A stretch of 64,000 nucleotides of DNA from an uncultured Clostridia bacterium (GCA_947383645.1 CANDEH010000001.1:66141-130140), one strand, 5' to 3'; counted from the first letter of the stretch, positions 32,575-41,797 are shown. The notes: generated from the letters alone by a model not told the origin. A program made the numbers and translations.

Positions 32575-32647
32575 ATTGTTCCTGTTCCCGGGCCTGCGCG
32601 CGCAGGGAGACGCCTGTGCAATACTCAGTTAAAGGAGAAGCATCGCT

Positions 32648-33661
32648 ATGGTCGTCATTTTGAAAGAGAATCCCAATGAGAAGCAGCTGGACAACCTGAA
32701 AAACTGGCTGGGGAGCCTGGGACTGGAGATCCACACCAGCACCGGTACCAAGCACACCATTTTGGGCCTGGTGGGGGACACCTCGGTGGTGGATATCGAC
32801 CTCATCAAGGCTTTGGACATCGTGGAGGAGGTCAAGCGCATCCAGGAGCCCTTCAAGAACGCCAACCGGAAGTTCCACCCCAAGGACACCGTCATCGACG
32901 TGGGCGGTGTGAAGCTGGGCGGCGGGAATTTCCAGTTCATCGCCGGGCCCTGCTCCGTGGAGACGGAGGCGCAGATCTGCTCCATTGCCGCCTCGGTGAA
33001 GGACAGCGGCGCGGGCTTCCTCCGGGGGGGCGCGTTTAAGCCCCGGACCTCCCCCTACGCCTTCCAGGGCCTCCGGGCGGAGGGCATCCGGCTGCTGCTG
33101 GAAGCCAAAAAGGAGACGGGCCTCCCCATTGTTACCGAGCTGATGGACCTCAATCAGCTGGAGTACTTCGACGACATCGACGTGATCCAGGTGGGGGCCC
33201 GGAACATGCAGAACTTTGAGCTTTTGAAGGAGTTGGGGCACCTGCGCAAGCCTATCCTCATCAAGCGGGGTATGGCCGGCACCCTCCAGGAGCTGCTGAT
33301 GAGCGCGGAGTATGTGATGGCCGGGGGCAACGAGCAGGTGATCCTCTGCGAGCGGGGCATCCGCACCTATGAGACCTACACCCGGAACACCCTGGATCTC
33401 AGCGCCGTGCCGGTGCTCAAGTCCATGACCCACCTGCCGGTGGTGGTGGATCCCAGTCACGCCACCGGGAAGGCAAGCCTTGTGCGCGCCATGTCCCTGG
33501 CCGCCGCCGCCGCCGGGGCCGACGGGCTTATGATCGAGGTCCACAACGACCCCCAGCACGCTCTGTGCGACGGGCCCCAGTCCATCACGCCGGAGGCCTT
33601 CGGCGCCCTGGCGGAGAACGTGCGGCAGATCCTGCCCTTCTGCCGGTACAGCTATGAGTAA
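32648..33661 (+). CDS. aroF: 3-deoxy-7-phosphoheptulonate (DAHP) synthase, type I-beta
   Basis: 337 residues. It condenses PEP and erythrose-4-phosphate, entering the shikimate pathway. Residues 1 to about 80 form the ferredoxin-like regulatory domain of the I-beta class (MVVILKENPNEKQLDNL). The barrel carries IAGPCSVETEAQI, GGAFKPRTSPYAFQG, LIKRGMAGT, ILCERGIRTYE and VVDPSHATGK. AAAGGAG precedes the ATG. It is first in the operon, directly behind the Phe/Tyr attenuator. Confidence 0.97.
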   Translation: MVVILKENPNEKQLDNLKNWLGSLGLEIHTSTGTKHTILGLVGDTSVVDIDLIKALDIVEEVKRIQEPFKNANRKFHPKDTVIDVGGVKLGGGNFQFIAGPCSVETEAQICSIAASVKDSGAGFLRGGAFKPRTSPYAFQGLRAEGIRLLLEAKKETGLPIVTELMDLNQLEYFDDIDVIQVGARNMQNFELLKELGHLRKPILIKRGMAGTLQELLMSAEYVMAGGNEQVILCERGIRTYETYTRNTLDLSAVPVLKSMTHLPVVVDPSHATGKASLVRAMSLAAAAAGADGLMIEVHNDPQHALCDGPQSITPEAFGALAENVRQILPFCRYSYE

Positions 33662-33694
33662 GCGGGAAGATTCCAGGAAAGGACGTGGTTCCCC

Positions 33695-34540
33695 ATGAAT
33701 ATCGGCATCGTGGGCCTGGGGCTCATCGGCGGGTCCCTGGCCCGGGCTATCCAGACCAATACGCCCCACACCGTGTGGGGGGCGGACCTCTCCCGGCCGG
33801 TGATCTACCGGGCCAAGCTCCTGGAGGTCATCGACGAGGAGCTCACCGGGGAGCGGGTGGGCCAGTGCGACATCCTGATTCTGGCCCTCTATCCCCGGGA
33901 CACCGTGGCCTGGGTGGAATCCCACGCCGGCGTCATCGCCCGGGGGGCGGTGGTGGTGGACTGCGCCGGGGTGAAGGGGGCTGTGTGTGAGCCCTGCTGG
34001 GACATCGCCGAGAAAAACGGCTTCACCTTTATCGGCGGGCACCCTATGGAGGGGGTGGCCAAGCTGGGCTTTGAGAACTCCCGGCGGGACATGTTCCTGG
34101 GGGCCTCCATGATTCTGGCGCCCCATAAGGATATCGAGATCGAGACCATGAAGAAGCTCAAGGACGTGTTCGACGCCATCGGCTTCACCCGGTACGAGAT
34201 CGCCACGCCGGAGAAGCACGACCGGATCATCGCCCTCACCAGTCAGCTGGCCCATGTGGTGTCCAGCGCTTATGTGAAGAGCCCCGCCGCCGCGGAGCAC
34301 CGGGGGTTTTCCGCCGGCAGCTTCCGGGATATGACCCGGGTGGCCTTCCTCAACGAAAAGATGTGGGCGGAGCTGTTCATGCTCAACCGGGAGGCCCTGC
34401 GGGGGGAGATTCAGGGGCTGATCGACCGACTGCGCCTGTATGAGAGCGCCCTGGATACCGGCGACGAGGAGGGGCTCACCGCCCTCCTGCGGGAGGGGCG
34501 GGAGGCCAAGACGGCGCTGGACGCCGGAGAGGCGGAGTAA
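33695..34540 (+). CDS. tyrA: Prephenate dehydrogenase
   Basis: 281 residues. It oxidatively decarboxylates prephenate to 4-hydroxyphenylpyruvate on the way to Tyr. GIVGLGLIGGSLARAI is the NAD site, GGHPMEGVAKLGFENSRRDMF the prephenate-binding segment with the catalytic His, and HDRIIALTSQLAHVVSSAYV the helical C-terminal domain. No ACT domain is present. The TAA stop is one copy of the target duplication of the MITE that follows. Confidence 0.95.
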   Translation: MNIGIVGLGLIGGSLARAIQTNTPHTVWGADLSRPVIYRAKLLEVIDEELTGERVGQCDILILALYPRDTVAWVESHAGVIARGAVVVDCAGVKGAVCEPCWDIAEKNGFTFIGGHPMEGVAKLGFENSRRDMFLGASMILAPHKDIEIETMKKLKDVFDAIGFTRYEIATPEKHDRIIALTSQLAHVVSSAYVKSPAAAEHRGFSAGSFRDMTRVAFLNEKMWAELFMLNREALRGEIQGLIDRLRLYESALDTGDEEGLTALLREGREAKTALDAGEAE

Positions 34541-34700
34541 GAAGCTGTACCAATAGCCTCAGCACACATCTATGCGGCCAAAATTGCCGCTGACTGTGTT
34601 GAAAAATCTTGCAATACACAAAGTATTCCTGCGATTTTTCGCCTTGTCATCGACAATTTTGCCTCGCATATCTGAATACTTTGGCTATTGGTACAGCTTC
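34541..34700. mobile_element. MITE copy C (TNA target duplication TAA)
   Basis: A 160-bp element with perfect 18-bp terminal inverted repeats GAAGCTGTACCAATAGCC / GGCTATTGGTACAGCTTC, flanked by TAA (34538-34540, the tyrA stop, and 34701-34703). It is the best-preserved copy of the three. It lies between tyrA and aroB in the sense direction of the operon. Confidence 0.85.
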
Positions 34701-34741
34701 TAAGAAACGGTTCCGGCCGTGCGCCGGGGGGAGAATACGGG

Positions 34742-35815
34742 ATGAAGACACTGCATGTGAATACTGCCAACGACTACGATATCCGCATAGAGGAGGGAAT
34801 TCTGGACCGCTGCGGGGAGGAGATCGCCGCGGTGGTGAGGGGCCGGCGGTGCGCCGTGATTACCGACAGCACGGTCCGCGGCCTCTACGCCGACCGGGTG
34901 GGTCAGTCCCTCCTGAGGGCCGGGTTTACCCCCTGCCTATGCACCTTCCCCGCCGGGGAGCGGAGCAAGAATCTGACCACCTACGGGGAGATTCTGGAGT
35001 TTCTGGCCGCCAACAAGCTGACGCGCAGCGACTGCATTGTGGCCTTGGGCGGCGGCGTGACGGGGGACATGGCGGGGTTTGCCGCCGCCACCTACCTCCG
35101 GGGGATCGACTATGTGCAGATTCCCACCACGCTTCTCAGCCAGGTGGACTCCTCCGTGGGGGGGAAGACCGCCATTGATCTGGCCGCCGGGAAGAATCTG
35201 GCCGGGGCCTTCTACCAGCCCAGGCTGGTGCTGATGGACCCCTCCGTTCTGCGGACCCTGCCCGACGGCACCTTTGCCGACGGGATGGCGGAGGTGATTA
35301 AGGTCGGCTGCATCTGGGACAGGGACTTCTTTGAGTTCCTGGCCGCCCGGCCCGGCCGGGAGGCGGTGATGGGGGAGATTGAGACCGTCCTCCACACCTG
35401 CTGCGACTGCAAGCGGCAGGTGGTGGAGCAGGACGAGCGGGACGTTGGCCTGCGGATGATTTTGAACTTCGGGCACACCCTGGGCCACGCCTACGAGCTG
35501 GCGGGGCACTATGAGAGCTGCACCCACGGCCAGGCGGTGGCGGCGGGGATGATAGCCGCCGCCCGGATCGGCGGGGGACTGGGGATCACCGATCCCGGGG
35601 TAGTTCCGGCTGTCGCCGGGCTGGTCCGGGCCTTCGGACTGCCGGAGCGGATCGACTGCCCCGTTGAGACCATGGCGGAGGCTGTGGGCATCGACAAGAA
35701 GGGGGACGGGGAGGAGATCACCCTGATCCTTCTGCGGGAGCTGGGAAAGGCTGTGCCCATGCGGATGCGGAAGGACGCCCTGCTGGAGCAGCTGAGGGCG
35801 CTGTACGGCGAGTGA
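34742..35815 (+). CDS. aroB: 3-dehydroquinate synthase
   Basis: 357 residues. It cyclises DAHP to 3-dehydroquinate with NAD+ and a divalent metal. ALGGGVTGDMAGFAAATYLRG and PTTLLSQVDSSVGGKTAID are the NAD/substrate motifs; FGHTLGHAYE carries metal-ligand histidines. The ATG at 34742 (MKTLHVNT) has GGGGGAG upstream; the longer frame would begin inside the MITE. Confidence 0.96.
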   Translation: MKTLHVNTANDYDIRIEEGILDRCGEEIAAVVRGRRCAVITDSTVRGLYADRVGQSLLRAGFTPCLCTFPAGERSKNLTTYGEILEFLAANKLTRSDCIVALGGGVTGDMAGFAAATYLRGIDYVQIPTTLLSQVDSSVGGKTAIDLAAGKNLAGAFYQPRLVLMDPSVLRTLPDGTFADGMAEVIKVGCIWDRDFFEFLAARPGREAVMGEIETVLHTCCDCKRQVVEQDERDVGLRMILNFGHTLGHAYELAGHYESCTHGQAVAAGMIAAARIGGGLGITDPGVVPAVAGLVRAFGLPERIDCPVETMAEAVGIDKKGDGEEITLILLRELGKAVPMRMRKDALLEQLRALYGE

Positions 35816-35825
35816 CGGAGGGGAT

Positions 35826-37367
35826 ATGGACTGCATTGTCAGAGGGAAGTACGTCTACACCGACTTTGCCGATCCGGCGGGGGGACTGCTGCGGGACGCG
35901 GCGGTCTGTCTCTCCGGCGGCGAGGTGGCGGAGGTGGGGGACGCCGCGGCCCTGTGCCGCCGCCACCCGGAGGCGGAGATCGTGGGCGGGGCGCACTGCG
36001 CCGTGCTGCCGGGGCTCATCGACGCCCACTCCCACGGCAGCGGCCTGTCCCACGTCCAGCGGGGAGTGGGGTTCGACTATCTGGAGAACGCCCTCTACGA
36101 CTGGAGCCGGTGCATCGTCCTGCCCCCGGATCTGAACGCCCCGCTGACGGCTTTGCGGCATCTTCGGAACGGCTGCACCACTATGCACCACAACGTCATG
36201 GGGACGGTGTGCGACGGGAGTGCGCCGGAGGTGTCCCGGCGGTATCTGGCGGCCTACCGGAGGACCGGAATGCGCTTGGCCTACTCGCCGGGGATCCGGG
36301 ACGTGAACGCTCTGGTGAGCGACGACGAGGCGTTTTTTGAGACGCTGCCGGAGGATCTGAGGGCCTTTGCCCGTCCCCGGATTTTCTTTGACAAGGAGCG
36401 GGCCCGGCGGATGTACTTTGAGTGGTTTGAGGGGCTGTACCAGGAGTGGAACAGCGATATGAGCCGGATCTTTTTGGGGCCCTGCTGGGCCCATGGGGCT
36501 ACAGACGAGCTCCTTTTACAGGTGAAGCGGACGGCAGAGGACTATGGGCACATTCCTGTTCACATCCACACCCTCCAGACGCCTATTCAGCGGGGGTATG
36601 GGCTGAAAAAGTACGGCAAGTCCCTTTTGAAGCGGCTGGACGGGCTGGGGATTGTGGACGACAATCTGACCCTGGGCCACGCGGTGTATCTGGACGAGGA
36701 GGACATCGGGATCCTCCGGGACCGGGGGGCCTCCGTCACCCACCACGCCAGCTGCAATTTAGCCATGCGCAACGGGATTGCCCCGGTGTGGTATCTCCAG
36801 CGGGCGGGGGTCAATGTGGCTCTGGGCATCGACGAGAAGGGGATCAACGACGACGAGGACCCCTTCATGGAGCTGCGGATGATCGCCTACCTCTCCCGGC
36901 TCAGCGGGTTTGATCTGGAGAACAACCGGGCCCTGACGCCCTGGGAGGTGTTCGCCATGGGCACCCGCAACGCCGCCAAGTCCCTGGGGCTGGCGGGGGT
37001 TGTGGGGGCGCTGAAGCCCGGGATGCGGGGGGACGTGACCGTGCTGGACCTCCGGGAGATCGAGGGAAACCCCTGCGTGGTGTCCGAGGCGGAAGCGGTG
37101 GGGACCATGCTCCACCGGGCGCTGGGGCGGTTCGTCACCGACGTGTTTGTGGACGGGGTCCGGGTGGTGGAGAATCGGAAGTGCACCACCATTGACCAGG
37201 ATGCGCTGTATGCCGAGGTGCGGGCCTTTGCCGCCAGAGGACAGACGGAGGAGCAGCGGCGGTACGCGGAGAGCATGGGGCGGCTGAAGCCCTATATGCA
37301 GGCCTGGTACCGGGGAATGGACGGCTTTCCCTGGGAGCCCTACTATCTGGTGAACTCCCGGCGGTGA
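35826..37367 (+). CDS. Amidohydrolase-superfamily deaminase-like protein inside the aromatic operon
   Basis: 513 residues. Metal-dependent hydrolase of the cytosine/adenosine-deaminase-like branch (SsnA/MtaD type). The N-terminal strand-rich cap precedes LPGLIDAHSHGSG (H68, H70); PVHIHTLQTP, LGHAVYLDEEDIG and ALGIDEKGINDDEDPFMEL provide the later His and Asp ligands; the C-terminal GALKPGMRGDVTVLDLREIE closes the composite domain. Relatives deaminate S-adenosylhomocysteine, methylthioadenosine, 5'-deoxyadenosine or guanine, so the substrate is unknown. It starts 10 bases after aroB and 19 before aroA, hence is co-transcribed with shikimate genes, which is unusual. It is about 70 residues longer than MtaD, with an extra C-terminal tail. 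Confidence 0.85.
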   Translation: MDCIVRGKYVYTDFADPAGGLLRDAAVCLSGGEVAEVGDAAALCRRHPEAEIVGGAHCAVLPGLIDAHSHGSGLSHVQRGVGFDYLENALYDWSRCIVLPPDLNAPLTALRHLRNGCTTMHHNVMGTVCDGSAPEVSRRYLAAYRRTGMRLAYSPGIRDVNALVSDDEAFFETLPEDLRAFARPRIFFDKERARRMYFEWFEGLYQEWNSDMSRIFLGPCWAHGATDELLLQVKRTAEDYGHIPVHIHTLQTPIQRGYGLKKYGKSLLKRLDGLGIVDDNLTLGHAVYLDEEDIGILRDRGASVTHHASCNLAMRNGIAPVWYLQRAGVNVALGIDEKGINDDEDPFMELRMIAYLSRLSGFDLENNRALTPWEVFAMGTRNAAKSLGLAGVVGALKPGMRGDVTVLDLREIEGNPCVVSEAEAVGTMLHRALGRFVTDVFVDGVRVVENRKCTTIDQDALYAEVRAFAARGQTEEQRRYAESMGRLKPYMQAWYRGMDGFPWEPYYLVNSRR

Positions 37368-37386
37368 CGGGGGAAAGGAGAGCGGT

Positions 37387-38550
37387 ATGGATTTGAAGCT
37401 GACCCCTGTAAAGCTCCGGGGGCGCGTGACGCCCCCCGCCAGCAAGTCCCAGGCCCACCGGGCGCTGATCGCGGCCAGACTGTCGGCGGGGGAGAGCAAG
37501 CTGCGCAATCTGGCCCGGTCGGAGGATATCGACGCCACGGAGCGGTGCATGAGGACCCTCCGCGCCTCCAGCGACAATCAGTCCCTGCTGGACTGCGGGG
37601 AGTCCGGGTCCACGTTGCGCTTTCTCATGCCGGTGGCCCTGGCCCTCCGGGGCGGCGGGGTGTTCACCGGCCGGGGACGGCTGATGGAGCGGCCCCAGGG
37701 GCCCTACTTCGCGATTTTCGACGAGAAGGGGATTTTCTACCGGCAAGAGGACGGCGTCCTCACCCTGCGGGGGCTGCTGCCCCCGGGGGTGTACCGCCTG
37801 CCGGGGAATGTGTCCAGTCAGTTTGTCACGGGGCTCCTCTACGCCCTGCCCCTGCTTGGGGAAGACAGCGAAATTCAGCTTACCTCCCCGCTGGAGAGCC
37901 GGGGGTATGTGGATATGACTGTGGACGTGCTGGCGCGGTTCGGTATTCGGGTGGAGAATCAGGGCTATGAGCGGTTCCTGGTGCCCGGGGGGCAGAAGTA
38001 TCAGGCGGCGGAGCTGACCATCGAGGCCGACTGGTCCCAGGCGGCGTTCTGGTATGCGGCCATCGCCCTGGGCAGTCAGGTGGAGGTGGAGGGGCTCAAC
38101 CCATTTTCCATTCAGGGGGACATGGTGATTGTGCCCCACTTCCAGCGCCTGAGCAGACCGGGAGATTGGGATATCGACGTGTCCGACTGCCCTGACCTGG
38201 TGCCGCCCCTGGCGGTGATGGCCGCCGTGCGCCGGGGGACCACCCGGCTGGTGAACGCCGCGAGGCTGCGGATGAAGGAGAGCGACCGGCTTGTCACCGT
38301 GCGGCAGACCTTGGCCGCTCTGGGGGCCGATGTGGAGGAGGGGGCCGACAGCCTCACGATTCGGGGCCGCCCGGCCCTGGAGGGAGGCGTCACGGTGGAC
38401 TGCCAGAACGACCACCGGATCGCCATGATGGTCGCCGTGGCCGCCACCGCCTGCGAGAGGCCGGTGACCCTCACCGGCGCGGAGTGCGTGGCCAAGTCCT
38501 ATCCCGCCTTCTGGGAGGACTACCGGGCTTTAGGCGGTACTTTTTCTTGA
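37387..38550 (+). CDS. aroA: 3-phosphoshikimate 1-carboxyvinyltransferase (EPSP synthase)
   Basis: 387 residues. It transfers enolpyruvyl from PEP to shikimate-3-phosphate. PPASKSQAHRALIAA binds substrate phosphates, LLDCGESGSTLRFLMP is the PEP/glyphosate-site signature, and RMKESDR and DCQNDHRIAMM complete the active site. It is shorter than the usual ~425. The stop codon TGA sits in the loop of a GTACTTTTTC repeat hairpin, so the last residues (GGTFS) come from the repeat. Confidence 0.95.
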   Translation: MDLKLTPVKLRGRVTPPASKSQAHRALIAARLSAGESKLRNLARSEDIDATERCMRTLRASSDNQSLLDCGESGSTLRFLMPVALALRGGGVFTGRGRLMERPQGPYFAIFDEKGIFYRQEDGVLTLRGLLPPGVYRLPGNVSSQFVTGLLYALPLLGEDSEIQLTSPLESRGYVDMTVDVLARFGIRVENQGYERFLVPGGQKYQAAELTIEADWSQAAFWYAAIALGSQVEVEGLNPFSIQGDMVIVPHFQRLSRPGDWDIDVSDCPDLVPPLAVMAAVRRGTTRLVNAARLRMKESDRLVTVRQTLAALGADVEEGADSLTIRGRPALEGGVTVDCQNDHRIAMMVAVAATACERPVTLTGAECVAKSYPAFWEDYRALGGTFS

Positions 38551-38563
38551 AAGAAAAAGTACC
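38536..38563. repeat. GTACTTTTTC-type hairpin at the end of aroA
   Basis: GGTACTTTTTCTT pairs with AAGAAAAAGTACC around a GA loop, followed by CAAAGAGAACTTT. The same hairpin and trailing motif occur at the end of hemL (minus strand). Confidence 0.7.
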
Positions 38564-38636
38564 CAAAGAGAACTTTAATATTGGCGTTAGTGTTTTATTC
38601 GCACCGATTAGATTTCCAATGTGAGGAGGCGCGGCT

Positions 38637-39617
38637 ATGCTCAGCTACACGATCTTCGGCGAGTCCCACGGGCCGGCCATCGGGGTGACCCTCACCGGCG
38701 TTCCCCCGGGGCTGGCGCTGGACGGGGACTTTATCGCCGCGGAGATGGCCCGGCGGGCTCCGGGAAACAGTCCTCTGGCCACCGCCCGGAAGGAGGCGGA
38801 CGCGCCCCGGATTCTCTCCGGCGTGTTCGAGGGGAAGACCACCGGCGCGCCGCTGTGCGCCGTCATTGAGAATACCAACACCCGCTCCGGGGACTACGCG
38901 GACCTGCGGGCCTGTCCCCGGCCCAGCCACGGCGACTACGCCGGGTTCGTGGCCTCCCGGGGGTGCCTGGACTACCGGGGGGGCGGGCACTTCTCCGGGC
39001 GGCTCACCGCGCCCCTGGTGTTCGCCGGGGCGGTGGCCAAGCAGCTCCTGCGGCAGCGGGGTGCGGCGGTCAGCGCCCGAATCTCCATGGTGGGGGGCGT
39101 GCAGGATCCCTCGCCGGAGGAGATGGAGGCGGTGATTCTGGCCGCCAAGAGCGATTTGGACAGCGTGGGGGGCTCCATCGCCTGTGAGGTGACAGGTCTC
39201 CCCGCCGGCTTGGGGGCCCCGGACCTGGGCTGCAATGTGGAGGGCATCTTCGCCAGGCACCTCTTCGCCGTGCCGGCGGTGAAGGGAATTGCCTTTGGGG
39301 CGGGGTTCCGGCTGGCCCACATGCGGGGCAGCGAGGCCAACGACCCCTTCTATATGGATGGGAATACCGTCCGCACAAGGACCAACCATGCCGGGGGCGT
39401 CAACGGCGGCATCACCAACGGGATGCCGGTGAGCTTTGAGGTGGTGATCCGTCCCACCCCCTCCATCGCCAGGGAGCAGGACACGGTGAACCTATGCACC
39501 GGGGAGAACTGCAAGCTGACCATCCACGGGCGGCACGACCCCTGTATCCTGCCCCGGGCCCTGGTGGTCGTCGAGGCCGCGGCGGCCCTGGCTGCCTGCG
39601 AGGCGTGGGGGATTTAG
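38637..39617 (+). CDS. aroC: Chorismate synthase
   Basis: 326 residues. FMN-dependent anti-elimination of EPSP to chorismate. TIFGESHGPAIGVTL, RPSHGDYAG with the catalytic His, RGGGHFSGRLTAPLV and NHAGGVNGGITNGMPV are present. It begins about seven residues later than most family members (MLSYTIFGESHG) and is shorter than the usual ~360, mainly at the C-terminus. GAGGAGG precedes the ATG. Confidence 0.95.
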   Translation: MLSYTIFGESHGPAIGVTLTGVPPGLALDGDFIAAEMARRAPGNSPLATARKEADAPRILSGVFEGKTTGAPLCAVIENTNTRSGDYADLRACPRPSHGDYAGFVASRGCLDYRGGGHFSGRLTAPLVFAGAVAKQLLRQRGAAVSARISMVGGVQDPSPEEMEAVILAAKSDLDSVGGSIACEVTGLPAGLGAPDLGCNVEGIFARHLFAVPAVKGIAFGAGFRLAHMRGSEANDPFYMDGNTVRTRTNHAGGVNGGITNGMPVSFEVVIRPTPSIAREQDTVNLCTGENCKLTIHGRHDPCILPRALVVVEAAAALAACEAWGI

Positions 39618-39620
39618 GAG

Positions 39621-39903
39621 GGCAGTGCGTGCAAGGATTTTTGCGGAGCAAAAATCCTGCCGCAGGCGGGATTCACTCCCGCCGAGGAAGTGAAATCAAA
39701 AGGGTGTCCCCGCAAATGGAACACTTGTGGGGAAAAAGACGAGGGGGAGTCAGGAGGGCTACGGCGGCATCGCCGCCGCCGCGCGGCAGCGCGTCCAAGC
39801 ATTTTTGCGAAGCAAAAATCTTGCCGCAGGCGGGATTTACTCCCGCCAAGGAAGTGAAATCAAAAGGGGGTCCCCGCAAATGGAACATTTGTGGGGAAAA
39901 TAA
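39621..39903. repeat. Tandem direct repeat (two copies of about 117 bp)
   Basis: Units at about 39621-39737 and 39785-39903, about 90% alike by eye, each with three hairpins: GATTTTTGCGGAGCAAAAATC (copy 1), GCGGGATTCACTCCCGC, and TCCCCGC...GTGGGGA. Non-coding, between aroC and the DUF3786-like gene. Confidence 0.7.
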
Positions 39904-39907
39904 AAAG

Positions 39908-40576
39908 ATGAATAATTACGAAATTCAGGCGGAGAACGCCAAGAAGCTGTTTTTGGAGTACGATCAGGAGAAAATCATTCAAAAGCTCCGGCTAAGATAC
40001 GACGGGGACTATCTCTACCTGCCCTTCCTGGACCTCCAATACCGCATCCACCGGCGGACGGCGGCGGTGGAGCGGCGGGAGGGGAACGGTCCCTATGAGG
40101 ACGGGGGCAGCTTCAACGAGGTGCTTACCATTTTTGACGCCCTGTGCTGGTCCAGGGAGGGGGTTGCCCTCTCCGGCGAGTGGGTCAGTACGGCGGCCCT
40201 GGGGAACCAGGTCCACGGCAGCTCCGCGTTTCAGGGGTATCAGGCGGAGGCGGCGCGGATGGACCCAGACCGGCTGCCGGCGGTGCTGGAGGCCATGGGC
40301 GGCGTTCGGATGCCCAGGGGGGAGCCGGGATACCGGCTGTTGGCCTTCCCCTTTCTGCCGGTGTACTTCCAGTTCTGGCGCGCCGACGAGGAGTTTCCCG
40401 CCCAGATCAACCTTTTTTGGGACAAAAATACCACGGAGTTTATCCACTATGAGACGGTCTACTACCTGTCCGGGTTTCTGCTGGAGCGGATTTTGACGCT
40501 TTTGGACCGGGGCGGGAAACAGCATACAGAAAGGGAGAATTACCATGGATTTACAGACACTGCGCGGCGAGATTGA
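39908..40576 (+). CDS. DUF3786-like protein
   Basis: 222 residues, function unknown. The pattern YDGDYLYLPFLDLQYRIHRR near the N-terminus and LLAFPFLPVYFQFWRADEEF then INLFWDKNTTEFIHYETV near the C-terminus resemble the DUF3786 family of anaerobes; this is from memory. The ATG at 39908 follows the tandem repeat and has only a weak AAAAAG ahead. It overlaps the start of pheA by 32 bases, so translation of the two is linked. No membrane segment is seen. Confidence 0.7.
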   Translation: MNNYEIQAENAKKLFLEYDQEKIIQKLRLRYDGDYLYLPFLDLQYRIHRRTAAVERREGNGPYEDGGSFNEVLTIFDALCWSREGVALSGEWVSTAALGNQVHGSSAFQGYQAEAARMDPDRLPAVLEAMGGVRMPRGEPGYRLLAFPFLPVYFQFWRADEEFPAQINLFWDKNTTEFIHYETVYYLSGFLLERILTLLDRGGKQHTERENYHGFTDTARRD

Positions 40577-41684
40577 CGCCATCGACACTCAGATGACCGA
40601 CCTGTTTGTCAAGCGGATGGGCCTCTGCGCCCAGGTGGCCCGGTACAAGAAGGACAACGGCATGGCCGTGGTCCACCAGGGCCGGGAGCGGGAGATCCTC
40701 TCCCGCGTCTCCGTCCAGGCGGGGGACGAGCTGGACAGCTACGCCCGCATCCTCTTCACCACCCTCTTCGATCTCAGCCGGTCCTACCAGAGCATGCTGA
40801 TTACCGAGGAGTCCCCGGTGACCAGGAAGATCGACCAGGCCCTTCAAAACACCCCCAAGATGCTGCCTAAAAAGGCGGTGGTGGCCTGCCAGGGCGTGGA
40901 GGGGGGCTATGCCCAGCAGGCCTGCGACAGGGTGTTCTCCTTCGCGGACATCATGTACTTCCGCTCCTGGGAGGGGGTGTTCTCCGCGGTGCAGAAGGGG
41001 CTGTGCCAGTACGGCATCCTGCCCATCGAGAACAGCTCCAACGGCAGCGTCAACGGCGTCTACGATTTGATGCGCAGCTTCGATTTCCACATTGTGCGCA
41101 GCGTGAAGCTCCACGTGAACCACAGCCTCCTGGCCCACCCGGGTACGGACCTGGGGCAGATCAGGGAGATCTTCTCCCACGAGCAGGCTATCGGCCAGTG
41201 CAGCGAGTTCCTCAAGACCCTGCCGGGTGTGAAGGTCACCGTCTGCGAGAACACGGCCATGGCCGCCAAGCTGGTGGCGGAGAGCGGCCGCACCGACGCG
41301 GCGGCCATCTCCAGCCCCGCCTGCGCCGCCATGTACGGCCTGAAGGAGCTGCGCCAGGGCATCCACAACACGGACAACAACTACACCCGCTTCATCCTGA
41401 TCGCCAAGGACCCGGAGATCTACCCCGGCGCGGACCACCTGAGCCTGATGTTCAAGGTGGGCCACACCCCCGGCTCCCTGACCCGCGTCCTGGCCCGATT
41501 CTCGGCCCTGGGGCTGAACATGACCAAGCTGGAATCCCGGCCCATCTCCGGCGCGGACTTCCACTACATGTTCTACATGGACTTCGAGGGCAGCATCTAC
41601 GACCCCAGCGTGCGCAAGCTCCTCAGCGAGCTGGAGCAGGAACTGGAGCTGTTTGTGTTCCTGGGAGCGTATAACGAAGAGTAG
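40545..41684 (+). CDS. pheA: Bifunctional chorismate mutase / prephenate dehydratase
   Basis: 379 residues. It makes phenylpyruvate from chorismate. Residues 1-85 are an AroQ-type chorismate mutase (LRGEIDAIDTQMTDLFVKRM, R/K-D network); about 108-285 the prephenate dehydratase (VACQGVEGGYAQQAC, GILPIENSSNGSVN, NNYTRFILIA with the catalytic Thr); about 300-379 an ACT domain (LMFKVGHTPGSLTRVLARF, LESRPISGADFHYMFYMDF) that usually binds Phe for feedback inhibition. AAGGGAG lies 8 bases before the ATG. Confidence 0.97.
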   Translation: MDLQTLRGEIDAIDTQMTDLFVKRMGLCAQVARYKKDNGMAVVHQGREREILSRVSVQAGDELDSYARILFTTLFDLSRSYQSMLITEESPVTRKIDQALQNTPKMLPKKAVVACQGVEGGYAQQACDRVFSFADIMYFRSWEGVFSAVQKGLCQYGILPIENSSNGSVNGVYDLMRSFDFHIVRSVKLHVNHSLLAHPGTDLGQIREIFSHEQAIGQCSEFLKTLPGVKVTVCENTAMAAKLVAESGRTDAAAISSPACAAMYGLKELRQGIHNTDNNYTRFILIAKDPEIYPGADHLSLMFKVGHTPGSLTRVLARFSALGLNMTKLESRPISGADFHYMFYMDFEGSIYDPSVRKLLSELEQELELFVFLGAYNEE

Positions 41685-41690
41685 CTTTTT

Positions 41691-41797
41691 AATTAGGAAT
41701 TAGGAATGGATGTGTCCGGCTTGCGCCGGATGATTGAAATTCATTCGCCGCAGGCGAATACCACAATTCCTAACTCCTAATTCCTCATTCCTAATTT
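41691..41797. repeat. Heptamer-bounded element E9
   Basis: The left arm AATTAGGAATTAGGAA and right arm AATTCCTAACTCCTAATTCC flank GTCCGGCTTGCGCCGGA and TTCGCCGCAGGCGAA hairpins. It lies in the aro operon, so it is not confined to the minus-strand cluster. Confidence 0.85.
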
